DNA of 18,377 bases from the NCBI GenBank assembly GCA_011321985.1, contig DROB01000210.1, positions 1 through 18,377 on the forward strand, given 5' to 3'. Numbering within the stretch: the first letter of the stretch is position 1; the number at the start of each line of letters is the position of its first letter. Position numbers and translations under genes: made by a program. This DNA comes from Gammaproteobacteria bacterium. GTDB taxonomy: Bacteria > Pseudomonadota > Gammaproteobacteria > SZUA-229. Of this stretch, positions 1-7,020 are shown piece after piece. Under the pieces are notes generated by a model that was not told where the DNA came from, made no database searches, and worked only from the letters and a program-made list of their open reading frames with translations.

Positions 1-48
1 GATCGTTTCCGCAAAGAAGCCGCAAACGAAGAAGAGATACAGCGATGA
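1..48 (+). CDS. 3' end of an upstream complex/antiporter subunit (partial)
   Basis: The window opens inside a reading frame whose last 15 residues are DRFRKEAANEEEIQR, followed by TGA at 46-48. The stop overlaps the ATG of the next gene (ATGA arrangement), so the two are almost certainly translationally coupled. By gene order in Mrp and Mbx operons the gene before the MrpC-like subunit would be an MrpB-like (MbxF-like) membrane subunit, which ends in a charged cytoplasmic tail. The 15 visible residues are too few to prove that identity; only the frame and the overlap are seen directly. Confidence 0.6.
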   Translation, partial: DRFRKEAANEEEIQR

Positions 49-422
49 ACCTGCTCACCGAACTCCCGATTTCGCTGATCGTGCTAAGCAGTGGCCTGTT
101 GCTGATCCTGATCGGTCTGTGGGGCATGCTGATGCAACATGACCTGATCCGCATCATCATCGGTTTTTCGCTGATGGATACCGGCATCCACATGACCATG
201 GTCGCCATCGGTTACGTCACCGGTGGTACCGCACCCATCATCAATGATGCGGTGGCCGCGGATGAAGCAGTCAATCTCGTCGTCGACCCGGTGCCATCAG
301 CACTGGTACTGACCGCTATCGTCATCGGTCTGGGGGTTACCGCTGTGATGCTGTCATTTGCGGTGCGCATCTATAAAACACGCAAGACGCTGATGATCGA
401 CAAGTTGACCGAGTTGAAATGA
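45..422 (+). CDS. mrpC: MrpC/MnhC-like (NuoK-like) antiporter subunit
   Basis: A 125-residue integral membrane protein with three predicted hydrophobic helices (about residues 8-28, 32-56 and 84-107). It is homologous to MrpC/MnhC of multisubunit cation/proton antiporters and to NuoK of complex I. The diagnostic segment is DPVPSALVLTAIVIGLGVTA near the C-terminus, matching the family's DPLPQALVLTAIVIG-type signature. Family knowledge places this subunit in the inner membrane as part of the proton/cation path linking antiporter modules to the redox arm. Its start overlaps the upstream stop, and its stop (420-422) overlaps the next start at 419, so it sits in a tightly coupled operon. The position just before the MrpD-like gene matches the C-D order of mrp and the G-H order of mbx operons. 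Confidence 0.9.
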   Translation: MNLLTELPISLIVLSSGLLLILIGLWGMLMQHDLIRIIIGFSLMDTGIHMTMVAIGYVTGGTAPIINDAVAADEAVNLVVDPVPSALVLTAIVIGLGVTAVMLSFAVRIYKTRKTLMIDKLTELK

Positions 423-3400
423 TAACACCGGCCCTTACCGATATTGCTTTTACAGACGTGATGCTACAACCACTGGGCATATTTATACTGGCACTGGCCA
501 CGGCTTTCCTGATCCCTTTGTTCGACCGATTCTACCGTGGTTCTGCGACATTTATTTTTCTCGCAGCCCTGGTCGGGCTGATCCTCATCGCCGGTTTAAA
601 CCTGCTGGCTGTCATCGACGGCGCACCGGCTATCGCTATCGAAACCGCTGGCATCAAACCACCGTTCTCGATCAATCTACGTTTTGGCCTGTTCGAAGGC
701 GGGTTTGTACTGGCGATAAATACCGTTGCGCTGCTCGCCGCCTGGCATTGCCTGCCAACGCTCAGACAGCATGCTTCCGCACTGTTGCTCTACCTCATCC
801 TGGTGATGGGTATCGACGGTACGGTGATGACACGCGATCTGTTCAACCTGTTCATCTTCATCGAGATTACATCGATCGCTGTGTATGCGCTGATCGCCAT
901 GCAACGCACCGGTAACGCACTGGTCGCCGGGTTCAAATACATCATGGCGACCTCGCTAGCTTCGGCGTTTTTTCTACTGGGTACGATATTTATCTACTAC
1001 CAGACCGGCACCCTGAATATCGATGACATCATCACACATCGGGCTTTGATCCAGGGCCCTGTCGGTCTCATCGCCAGCCTGTTCCTGCTTACCAGTCTGG
1101 TCATCGAATTAAAACCTTACCCTGCCAATGGCTGGGGGCTGGATGTCTATGAAACCGCAAACACGGGCATCGCTTCTCTGATCTCTGTCGCGGTTTCTGC
1201 CGGTGTCTTTTTTGCCCTTTATAAACTGTTACCGTTGCTGCAGGACTACCTTCCGAGCCTCACCATCATCGCCGGTTTCACCTTCCTGTTCTCCAATATC
1301 ATCGCCCTGAAACAGGACAATAGCCGGCGCCTGCTGGGTTATTCCTCTATCGGTCAGATGGCACTGTTGACCCTGGCACTCACGCTACTGATACAACAGG
1401 GCGCCGAATCACAATTGCCCCTGATCGTCGGTGGTCTGTTTATCAACCACCTCTTTGCCAAGGCCGGTCTGTTCTGGCTGGCCGGTATCGTCACTGGTAG
1501 TGTCAATGGGCGATCCATCCATCAATGGTCTGCCATCGCAGGGCAACCGGCACTGATCATCCTGTTTGGCCTCCTGATAAGCGCACTGATCGGGCTGCCC
1601 CCCTTCCCCGGATTCTGGGCCAAATGGCAGTTGATGATGTTACTGACCGATCATCAGCTGTTTAGCTGGATGGTATTGATCCTGCTCGGTTCGCTACTGG
1701 AAGCCGGCTATCTGTTCCGCTGGTTCAGCTATGCCCGGCAATCTGCAGCGCAGGATACTGAATCCGAAGCATCCAAAAAACCAGATCCCAGAAAACCGGC
1801 TGTCGTTACGGCCGGTCTCATGCAGAAGGCACCGATAGCCATCGCTGGCTTACTGTTACTTTCAACGGGTTATGGCATGGCACAGAACCTGCACCTTGCC
1901 AGCCCGAACCTGTTCCTGCCGCTGGTGGCCGGCTTCGCCATGTGGCTGCTGGACGGCATACACGGGCGCCTTAAAGATGTACCTATGCTGGTCGCCGTTG
2001 CCCTCGGCGGTTATCTGCTGACCCACGATCTCGATGGCATCAACCGCATGTTCAGCTACCTGTTACTCGGAGGTGGCCTGCTGATGAGTTTCGCTGCGAT
2101 GTACCGCAACGATGATCGCAGAGGGTTTTATCCACTGCTCACGGTTCTGCTGTTATCACTGGCAGCGTTGTTACGGGCGCAGGACTCACTCGAATTTTTC
2201 TTTAGTTGGGAACTGATGACACTGAGTTCCTACCTGCTGGTGAGCCTCGGCCGAAAAGCCGTAAAACCGGCACTGACCTATCTGTTGTTCTCACTCGGTT
2301 CCGCCTATTTTATCCTGGCCGGTTTTGCGCTGGCTTTTGCCGCCACCGGCAGTCAATTACTGTCCGATCTGGGTAACAGCGGGGCATCCACCGATATCAT
2401 TTTCGTCCTGCTGGCGACCGGTTTTCTCATCAAGATGGGGGCTTTTGGTGTCCATATCTGGCTGCCTGGGGCTTACGCTGAATCCGATGATGATTTCTCA
2501 GCCATCCTTTCTGCAGTCGTCAGCAAGGCCGGTGTTTTTGGTCTGCTGATTATCGCCGCCCATCTGGGTGTTCATGCTGAAATCGGCCTTGATCCGGCGT
2601 ATGTACTCGCCTGGGTGGGCATTCTCACGGCTACATTCGGTGCACTGATGGCGGTGTTCCAGGAAGACATCAAACGTCTGCTCGCCTATTCCAGCATGGG
2701 GCAACTGGGTTACATCGTTACCGGTGTGGCGTTGATGAGCCACCTTGGCTGGGTCGCGGCGATGTATATGACGGTCAATCACTTTCTGTATAAAGGCATC
2801 CTGTTCCTGTCGGTCGCCGGTATCATCCTGCGCAGCGGTGAACGTCTCATGTACCGGATGGGCGGACTGATCAAAAACATGCCGTTCACTTTTGTGTTTT
2901 CCATGATCGCCATCATCGCCATGTCCGGCGTGCCACCCCTGACCGGGTTCGGCGGTAAGTGGATGTTGTTCAATGCCCTGATGGACAAAGGCTGGTACTG
3001 GATTACCGCGATGGCCTTTTTCTCCAGTGCAGTGGCGTTTCTCTATATGTACCGCCTGCTGCATACCGTGTTCCTCGGGCAACGCAAACTCGAACATGCC
3101 ACATTGCGCGAAGCCCCGATCACGCTGCTGATCCCGCAGATGTTACTGATCATCGGTATCTTTGTGATATCAGCCAACCCGAAACTGTTGATCGACATGT
3201 TGTCAGTGGCTATCGATCCGTGGCTGGCAAACACCCTGGTCTGGGATGGCTATACCCTGCAAGGCCCTTATGGTTACTGGAACGCCCCTTCCATCATGTT
3301 GATCGTCGCCGGTGTCTGGATGGTGCCACTGATATTGCTGTTACTGTTTTCGATGACCATGAAGATCCAGAAAGTCGAACAGTTCAATATCGTTTTTGCC

Positions 3401-3646
3401 GCCGAGCGGCCGCATCGTCCAGAGCAGACACATTTTGCTTACCACTTTTTTGCCCACTATGATCGCGCTATCGGTTTTGTCGTCCGACCCCGTGCTACGG
3501 CTTTCTGGAACGGGACAGTCGAGTGGCTGCACACGCTGGCATCCGCACTGCGTATTTTCTATAACGGCAATGGTCAGACCTATGCCCTGCTCATCATCAT
3601 GTATCTCGTCGCCATACTGTTTTTCAATGGAGGGCTGGCCTCATGA
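419..3646 (+). CDS. Fused double MrpD/NuoL-M-N-like ion-translocating subunit (MbxH-MbxH'-like)
   Basis: A 1075-residue polytopic membrane protein made of two tandem proton_antipo_M-type domains. Half one (about 1-440) has the helix-5 glutamate E149 in FNLFIFIEITS, K232 in ELKPYPANGW, the SRRLLGYSSIGQM signature (about 312-324), K348 in NHLFAKAGLF and K402 in PGFWAKW. A hydrophilic linker (about 441-470, with ESEASKKPDPRKP) follows. Half two (about 471-1075) repeats the set: E598 in FSWELMTLSSY, K672 in FLIKMGAFGVHIWLP, K703, IKRLLAYSSMGQLGY, K792 in NHFLYKGILF and K847 in FGGKW. These are the charged residues that carry ions in NuoL/M/N and MrpD. The pump residues look intact in both halves, so two ion channels are predicted in one polypeptide. 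In mbx operons the equivalent H and H' are separate genes as far as I recall. The stop overlaps the next start by 4 bp. Confidence 0.92.
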   Translation: MITPALTDIAFTDVMLQPLGIFILALATAFLIPLFDRFYRGSATFIFLAALVGLILIAGLNLLAVIDGAPAIAIETAGIKPPFSINLRFGLFEGGFVLAINTVALLAAWHCLPTLRQHASALLLYLILVMGIDGTVMTRDLFNLFIFIEITSIAVYALIAMQRTGNALVAGFKYIMATSLASAFFLLGTIFIYYQTGTLNIDDIITHRALIQGPVGLIASLFLLTSLVIELKPYPANGWGLDVYETANTGIASLISVAVSAGVFFALYKLLPLLQDYLPSLTIIAGFTFLFSNIIALKQDNSRRLLGYSSIGQMALLTLALTLLIQQGAESQLPLIVGGLFINHLFAKAGLFWLAGIVTGSVNGRSIHQWSAIAGQPALIILFGLLISALIGLPPFPGFWAKWQLMMLLTDHQLFSWMVLILLGSLLEAGYLFRWFSYARQSAAQDTESEASKKPDPRKPAVVTAGLMQKAPIAIAGLLLLSTGYGMAQNLHLASPNLFLPLVAGFAMWLLDGIHGRLKDVPMLVAVALGGYLLTHDLDGINRMFSYLLLGGGLLMSFAAMYRNDDRRGFYPLLTVLLLSLAALLRAQDSLEFFFSWELMTLSSYLLVSLGRKAVKPALTYLLFSLGSAYFILAGFALAFAATGSQLLSDLGNSGASTDIIFVLLATGFLIKMGAFGVHIWLPGAYAESDDDFSAILSAVVSKAGVFGLLIIAAHLGVHAEIGLDPAYVLAWVGILTATFGALMAVFQEDIKRLLAYSSMGQLGYIVTGVALMSHLGWVAAMYMTVNHFLYKGILFLSVAGIILRSGERLMYRMGGLIKNMPFTFVFSMIAIIAMSGVPPLTGFGGKWMLFNALMDKGWYWITAMAFFSSAVAFLYMYRLLHTVFLGQRKLEHATLREAPITLLIPQMLLIIGIFVISANPKLLIDMLSVAIDPWLANTLVWDGYTLQGPYGYWNAPSIMLIVAGVWMVPLILLLLFSMTMKIQKVEQFNIVFAAERPHRPEQTHFAYHFFAHYDRAIGFVVRPRATAFWNGTVEWLHTLASALRIFYNGNGQTYALLIIMYLVAILFFNGGLAS

Positions 3647-4581
3647 TCTACCAGAGTCTGGGTGAATGGTTTGACAAGATCGGCAATTTTTCACTGACAT
3701 TATTGATCGTGACAGTCTACGGTTTGTTGATGGGTGCGTTTATCGAGCGCATCATCGCCAAGGTGCAGGGCCGTATCGGTATCCCCTACAAACAACCGTT
3801 CATCAATGTTCTTAAAAACATCTTCAAACGTACCGCGATCAGTCACGGCATCATGTTTTATCTGGGTCCGGTATTTCGTATTGCCGGTGGTATCGGTACT
3901 CTGGCCTTTATCCCGGTCATTTTTGGCAGTGAAACCTTTTCTAATTTCAGTACCGCGGGCGACCTGTTCCTGGTCATCTATTTCATGTTTTTCGGGCAAC
4001 TCGGTATGGCACTGGGTGCCGGGGAAAGCGGTCATCCCTACAGCGCGATCGGGGTTGCCCGTGGCCTGTCACAGATGACCGCGTATGAGGTACCTTTCGC
4101 ACTGGCGGTGGTCGCCATCGTATTACAGTACGGCACCCTGTCGATCAACGATATCGTAGCCGCGCAACAGGGTGGCTGGCAGCACTGGACGATGGTGACC
4201 AACTGGCCCGCGACACTGGCCGCGATGCTGGCCTTTCTCGGCATGACGGGTTACTCACCCTTTGATATTTTTCTTGCACCGCAGGAGATACCCATCGGGC
4301 CACCGACCGAATTTCACAGTGCCTACCTCGGATTGTTACAGCTCAACCGGGCTTTGTTCGGAGCCACCAAACTGATCCTGTTCATGAACCTGTTTTTTGG
4401 CGGTGCCACCGGCTGGCCGGAGCTGATGCTTAAAACCTGGCTGATCTATATGGTCGCCATCGTCGTCGGTGTCGCATTTCCGCGGTACCGTGTCGATCAG
4501 GGTATCCGCTTTTTCTTCAAACTACCGACGCTGATCGGCATCATGTCGATCATCTACGTTCAAATGGTGTTGACGGCTTGA
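3643..4581 (+). CDS. NuoH/HyfC/MbxM-like membrane anchor subunit
   Basis: A 312-residue protein with about eight hydrophobic helices, homologous to complex I NuoH and to HyfC/EchB/MbhM of membrane hydrogenases. This subunit docks the peripheral redox arm on the membrane and links it to the ion-pumping modules. Visible family motifs are RIIAKVQGRIGIPYKQP near residues 30-50 (equivalent to the GRxQxRxGP loop), GESGHPYSAIGVARGLSQM with TAYEVP in the middle, and PFDIFLAPQEIPIGPPTEFH (about 206-225). The last resembles hydrogenase-type and Mbx-type NuoH rather than the NuoH quinone-loop consensus PFDLPEAEQEL. A strong GGAGG lies about 9 bp before the ATG, which overlaps the upstream stop as ATGA. 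Gene order (antiporter subunits, then NuoH, then NuoB/C/D) fits mbx. Confidence 0.92.
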   Translation: MIYQSLGEWFDKIGNFSLTLLIVTVYGLLMGAFIERIIAKVQGRIGIPYKQPFINVLKNIFKRTAISHGIMFYLGPVFRIAGGIGTLAFIPVIFGSETFSNFSTAGDLFLVIYFMFFGQLGMALGAGESGHPYSAIGVARGLSQMTAYEVPFALAVVAIVLQYGTLSINDIVAAQQGGWQHWTMVTNWPATLAAMLAFLGMTGYSPFDIFLAPQEIPIGPPTEFHSAYLGLLQLNRALFGATKLILFMNLFFGGATGWPELMLKTWLIYMVAIVVGVAFPRYRVDQGIRFFFKLPTLIGIMSIIYVQMVLTA

Positions 4582-4621
4582 GTCGAATGAATCATGGCCG
4601 ATAACCTGGAGACGATCACGC

Positions 4622-5257
4622 ATGTTTAAAAAAAGTCTGAATACGGAAGATACGCTTGAGAACGCAGGATTAACAGTCGAAGAACAACAGCTGTTCAGTA
4701 ATGCCCGGCCGCAGGCATATGAGCCCTACCCTATAAAAGCAGTGGAAGATTTTGCCAACTGGGCGCGTGCTAATTCGTTGTGGATACTGGCCTTTGGCAC
4801 CGGCTGCGGAGCCATCGAAATGAGACCATTGATGACAGCACGTTTTGATGCCAATCGTTTCGGTGTTGCCGGTCGCCCGACACCGAGACAATCATCGGTC
4901 TTCGTTATCGGTGGTTATGCTTCGGTAAAAACCCTGAAGCGTATCGTGCGCAGTTATGAACAGATGCAGGGCCCTAAATTCGTCATCGCTCTGGGCATCT
5001 GTCCGGTTAACGGTGGCATGTATTTTGACAGTTACAACACCGTCAACCGGTTCGATCAATACCTGCCCGTCGATCTCTACATCACCGGCTGCATGCCACG
5101 CCCTGAAGTCCTGGTCGCCGGCATCATGGAGCTACAGAAGATGATCAAAGCAGGAAAATGTAATGGGGCAAACCGGTATGTAGATAACTTCGACTGGTAT
5201 AAAGCAAACCAGAAAAAAGTCATCAAGAACTGGGATATGCCCGACTATAACTGGTAA
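4622..5257 (+). CDS. NuoB-like small redox subunit (MbxJ-like), altered cluster motif
   Basis: A 211-residue soluble subunit homologous to NuoB/Nqo6 and the small subunit of group 4 hydrogenases. Such subunits hold the [4Fe-4S] cluster (N2 or proximal) that delivers electrons to the active site between this subunit and the NuoD-like one. Visible residues are C62 in FGTGCGAIEM, C127 in LGICPVNGGMYFDSYN and C157 in YITGCMPRPE, the last two matching NuoB's GACxxTGGMY and GCPPRPE. NuoB has adjacent cysteines (CC) at the first site; here the second is G63, leaving three obvious ligands. The only other cysteine is C180 in AGKCNG. The extended N-terminus (about 45 residues) is not specific. GGAG lies 10 bp before the ATG; the gap to the NuoH-like gene is 40 bp, the largest in the block. 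Confidence 0.9.
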   Translation: MFKKSLNTEDTLENAGLTVEEQQLFSNARPQAYEPYPIKAVEDFANWARANSLWILAFGTGCGAIEMRPLMTARFDANRFGVAGRPTPRQSSVFVIGGYASVKTLKRIVRSYEQMQGPKFVIALGICPVNGGMYFDSYNTVNRFDQYLPVDLYITGCMPRPEVLVAGIMELQKMIKAGKCNGANRYVDNFDWYKANQKKVIKNWDMPDYNW

Positions 5258-5265
5258 ACGAAACC

Positions 5266-5823
5266 ATGAATGAAAAAACCTTGAATACCATGCTGGAAAA
5301 ACTCAAACAGGAATTTGATATCAGTGATATCGTCGAGCATAAACCCCGACTAACGACATTCACCGTCAGCAAACAACATGCCGAAACCCTGATCAGGGAA
5401 CTGCGTGATCGTGAAGCCTATACCCATCTCAATTTCATGACCTGCATCGATTATATCGAGGATGGCATCTTCTCACTGGTCTATATGCTGCATAACTACG
5501 GCAAAAAACATTCGCTGGGTGTGCATGTCAATATCAGTCGAAACGGTGAGGAGGTATTTTCCATCCACACTCTATGGGCACAGGCCTGGACCTATCAGCG
5601 AGAACTGCGCGAGATGTACGGCATCCGCTTTACCGATAGCCCACGCCTCGATGAAGATTTCTGCCTGGAGGGCTGGGACCAGATCCCGCCCATGCGCCGC
5701 GAGTTTGATACCAAAAAATTCAGTCATGAACGCTTCGGCCACCGCGAAGGCCGCAGCAGTGAAGTACCACGTGAGCACATGAAGGTACAACTCTACCCCA
5801 ACCGTGGTGGTGACGAAGAATGA
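5266..5823 (+). CDS. NuoC-like 30 kDa subunit (MbxK-like)
   Basis: A 185-residue soluble subunit of the NuoC/HycE-N-terminal/MbhK family. It is structural and helps assemble the NuoB and NuoD homologs in the peripheral arm. The family signature is visible at about residues 103-123: LWAQAWTYQRELREMYGIRF, followed by SPRLDEDFCLEGW and PPMRREFD. This matches the WxxAxxxERExxDMFGIxFxGHPxL pattern with some drift (LREMYG for DMFG, TDSP for GHP). The predicted N-terminal alpha/beta domain covers about 1-100. No clear Shine-Dalgarno precedes the ATG, which lies 8 bp after the previous stop, suggesting coupled translation. The TGA stop (5821-5823) overlaps the next ATG at 5820. Confidence 0.9.
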   Translation: MNEKTLNTMLEKLKQEFDISDIVEHKPRLTTFTVSKQHAETLIRELRDREAYTHLNFMTCIDYIEDGIFSLVYMLHNYGKKHSLGVHVNISRNGEEVFSIHTLWAQAWTYQRELREMYGIRFTDSPRLDEDFCLEGWDQIPPMRREFDTKKFSHERFGHREGRSSEVPREHMKVQLYPNRGGDEE

Positions 5824-7004
5824 CATCGTTAAACCGTCATACCCTGACCGGGCACTCTGCTGCGCTGGACTTTTCACAGCCGGAGCCGGTCGACCTGTCC
5901 TCAGGAAAATACGTCAAACTCTGGCAGGGGCCCCAACATCCTGGCATCACCGGTAACATGTCACTGGAACTGACCCTGGAGGGTGATACCATCATCGGTT
6001 GCAAGACCCATGTCGGTTACCTGCACCGGGGCTTTGAAAAACTGATGGAACGCCGTACCTTCATCCAGAACTTTACCGTGGTGTGCCGCATCGCTGTCCC
6101 GGAACCCACCTTCAATGAATATCTGTACTCCCATGCGGTAGAAGAACTCAGCGGTATCGAAATACCGGATCGCGCAGTCTGGTTACGCACTTTAAATCTG
6201 GAATTGATGCGTCTCGCCAGCTTCCTGATGTGGATCGGTGGCCAGAGCGGTGCTTTCGGTATGTACACCGTGCCCAACTGGACCCTCTCCCACCGTGATT
6301 TTGTACTCGATCTGTTCGAAGAGATGACGGGCGCACGTATCTACCACATGTATATCGTACCCGGGGGGGTACGCGCCGGCCTGCCTGAGGGTTTTGAAAA
6401 ACGTGCACGCGATGTGATGGATAGCACTGAAAAAATGCTGGGACAGGTGGAACGCGTCATGTTTAACAATGCGGTGACCAAGGCCCGTTCCAGAGGCCTC
6501 GGTATCATCGACCCGGAGATGATCGATCCTTACGGCATCGTTGGTCCCAATGCACGCGCCTGCGGTGTCGCCCGCGACCTGCGAAAAGATGAACCTTACC
6601 TGGCATACGATCAACTCGACTTTGACATCATCACCGGTCACGACTGTGATGCCTATGGCCGAGCCTGGCAACGCCTGCAGGAAACCCGTCAGTCGATCGA
6701 CCTGATCCGTCAGTGTCTCGACCGTATGCCGGTCGATGGTCCTTTTCAGGCCGACATGCCTAACGTATTACACTGGAAAGTACCGGCAGGTGAAACCTAT
6801 GTCAAAGCCGAATGCACGCGTGGTGAATACGGCTATTACATGGTCACCGATGGCTCTGAATATGTACGCCGTGTGCATGTCCGTGGCCCGAGTTATACCC
6901 ACGCCATCGCAGTGATGGAACGTCTGGCCGTCGGCTGTAACATCGCCGATATCGCCGGGCTGATGGTATCGCTGCACACTTACCCACCCGAAATCGAACG
7001 TTGA
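5820..7004 (+). CDS. NuoD/hydrogenase-large-subunit homolog (MbxL-like) lacking Ni ligands and quinone residues
   Basis: A 394-residue protein of the NuoD/[NiFe]-hydrogenase large subunit superfamily. Conserved scaffold motifs are GPQHPGITGN (37-46), VGYLHRGFEKLMERR (about 65-79), NEYLYSHAVEELSGIEIP (99-116), IGGQSGAFGMYTVPNW and a C-terminal ATHxxR-like ER end. In hydrogenases the two Ni-binding CxxC motifs occupy RxCGxC and DPCxxC; here the aligned segments read RIAVPE (90-95) and HTYPPEIER (386-394), so all four cysteines are gone. In quinone-reducing NuoD the HPSTHG histidine and the following DY tyrosine bind quinone; here they align with T44 and V93-P94. A NiFe centre is therefore excluded and a standard quinone site is unlikely. 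Archaeal MbxL also departs from the hydrogenase pattern, so an Mbx-type subunit is the best call. Its substrate is unknown. Confidence 0.9.
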   Translation: MTSLNRHTLTGHSAALDFSQPEPVDLSSGKYVKLWQGPQHPGITGNMSLELTLEGDTIIGCKTHVGYLHRGFEKLMERRTFIQNFTVVCRIAVPEPTFNEYLYSHAVEELSGIEIPDRAVWLRTLNLELMRLASFLMWIGGQSGAFGMYTVPNWTLSHRDFVLDLFEEMTGARIYHMYIVPGGVRAGLPEGFEKRARDVMDSTEKMLGQVERVMFNNAVTKARSRGLGIIDPEMIDPYGIVGPNARACGVARDLRKDEPYLAYDQLDFDIITGHDCDAYGRAWQRLQETRQSIDLIRQCLDRMPVDGPFQADMPNVLHWKVPAGETYVKAECTRGEYGYYMVTDGSEYVRRVHVRGPSYTHAIAVMERLAVGCNIADIAGLMVSLHTYPPEIER

Positions 7005-7020
7005 CGGGAGAGAGGATATC

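Noticed and set aside
2498..3097. 199-residue minus-strand open frame, plus a 167-residue plus-strand frame at 2959-3462
   Set aside because: Both lie inside the antiporter fusion gene, are rich in His/Arg/Gln as expected of shadow frames, and have no family features.
5820..7004. [NiFe]-hydrogenase large subunit
   Set aside because: The fold is shared, but none of the four Ni-binding cysteines is present, so hydrogenase activity is not supported.
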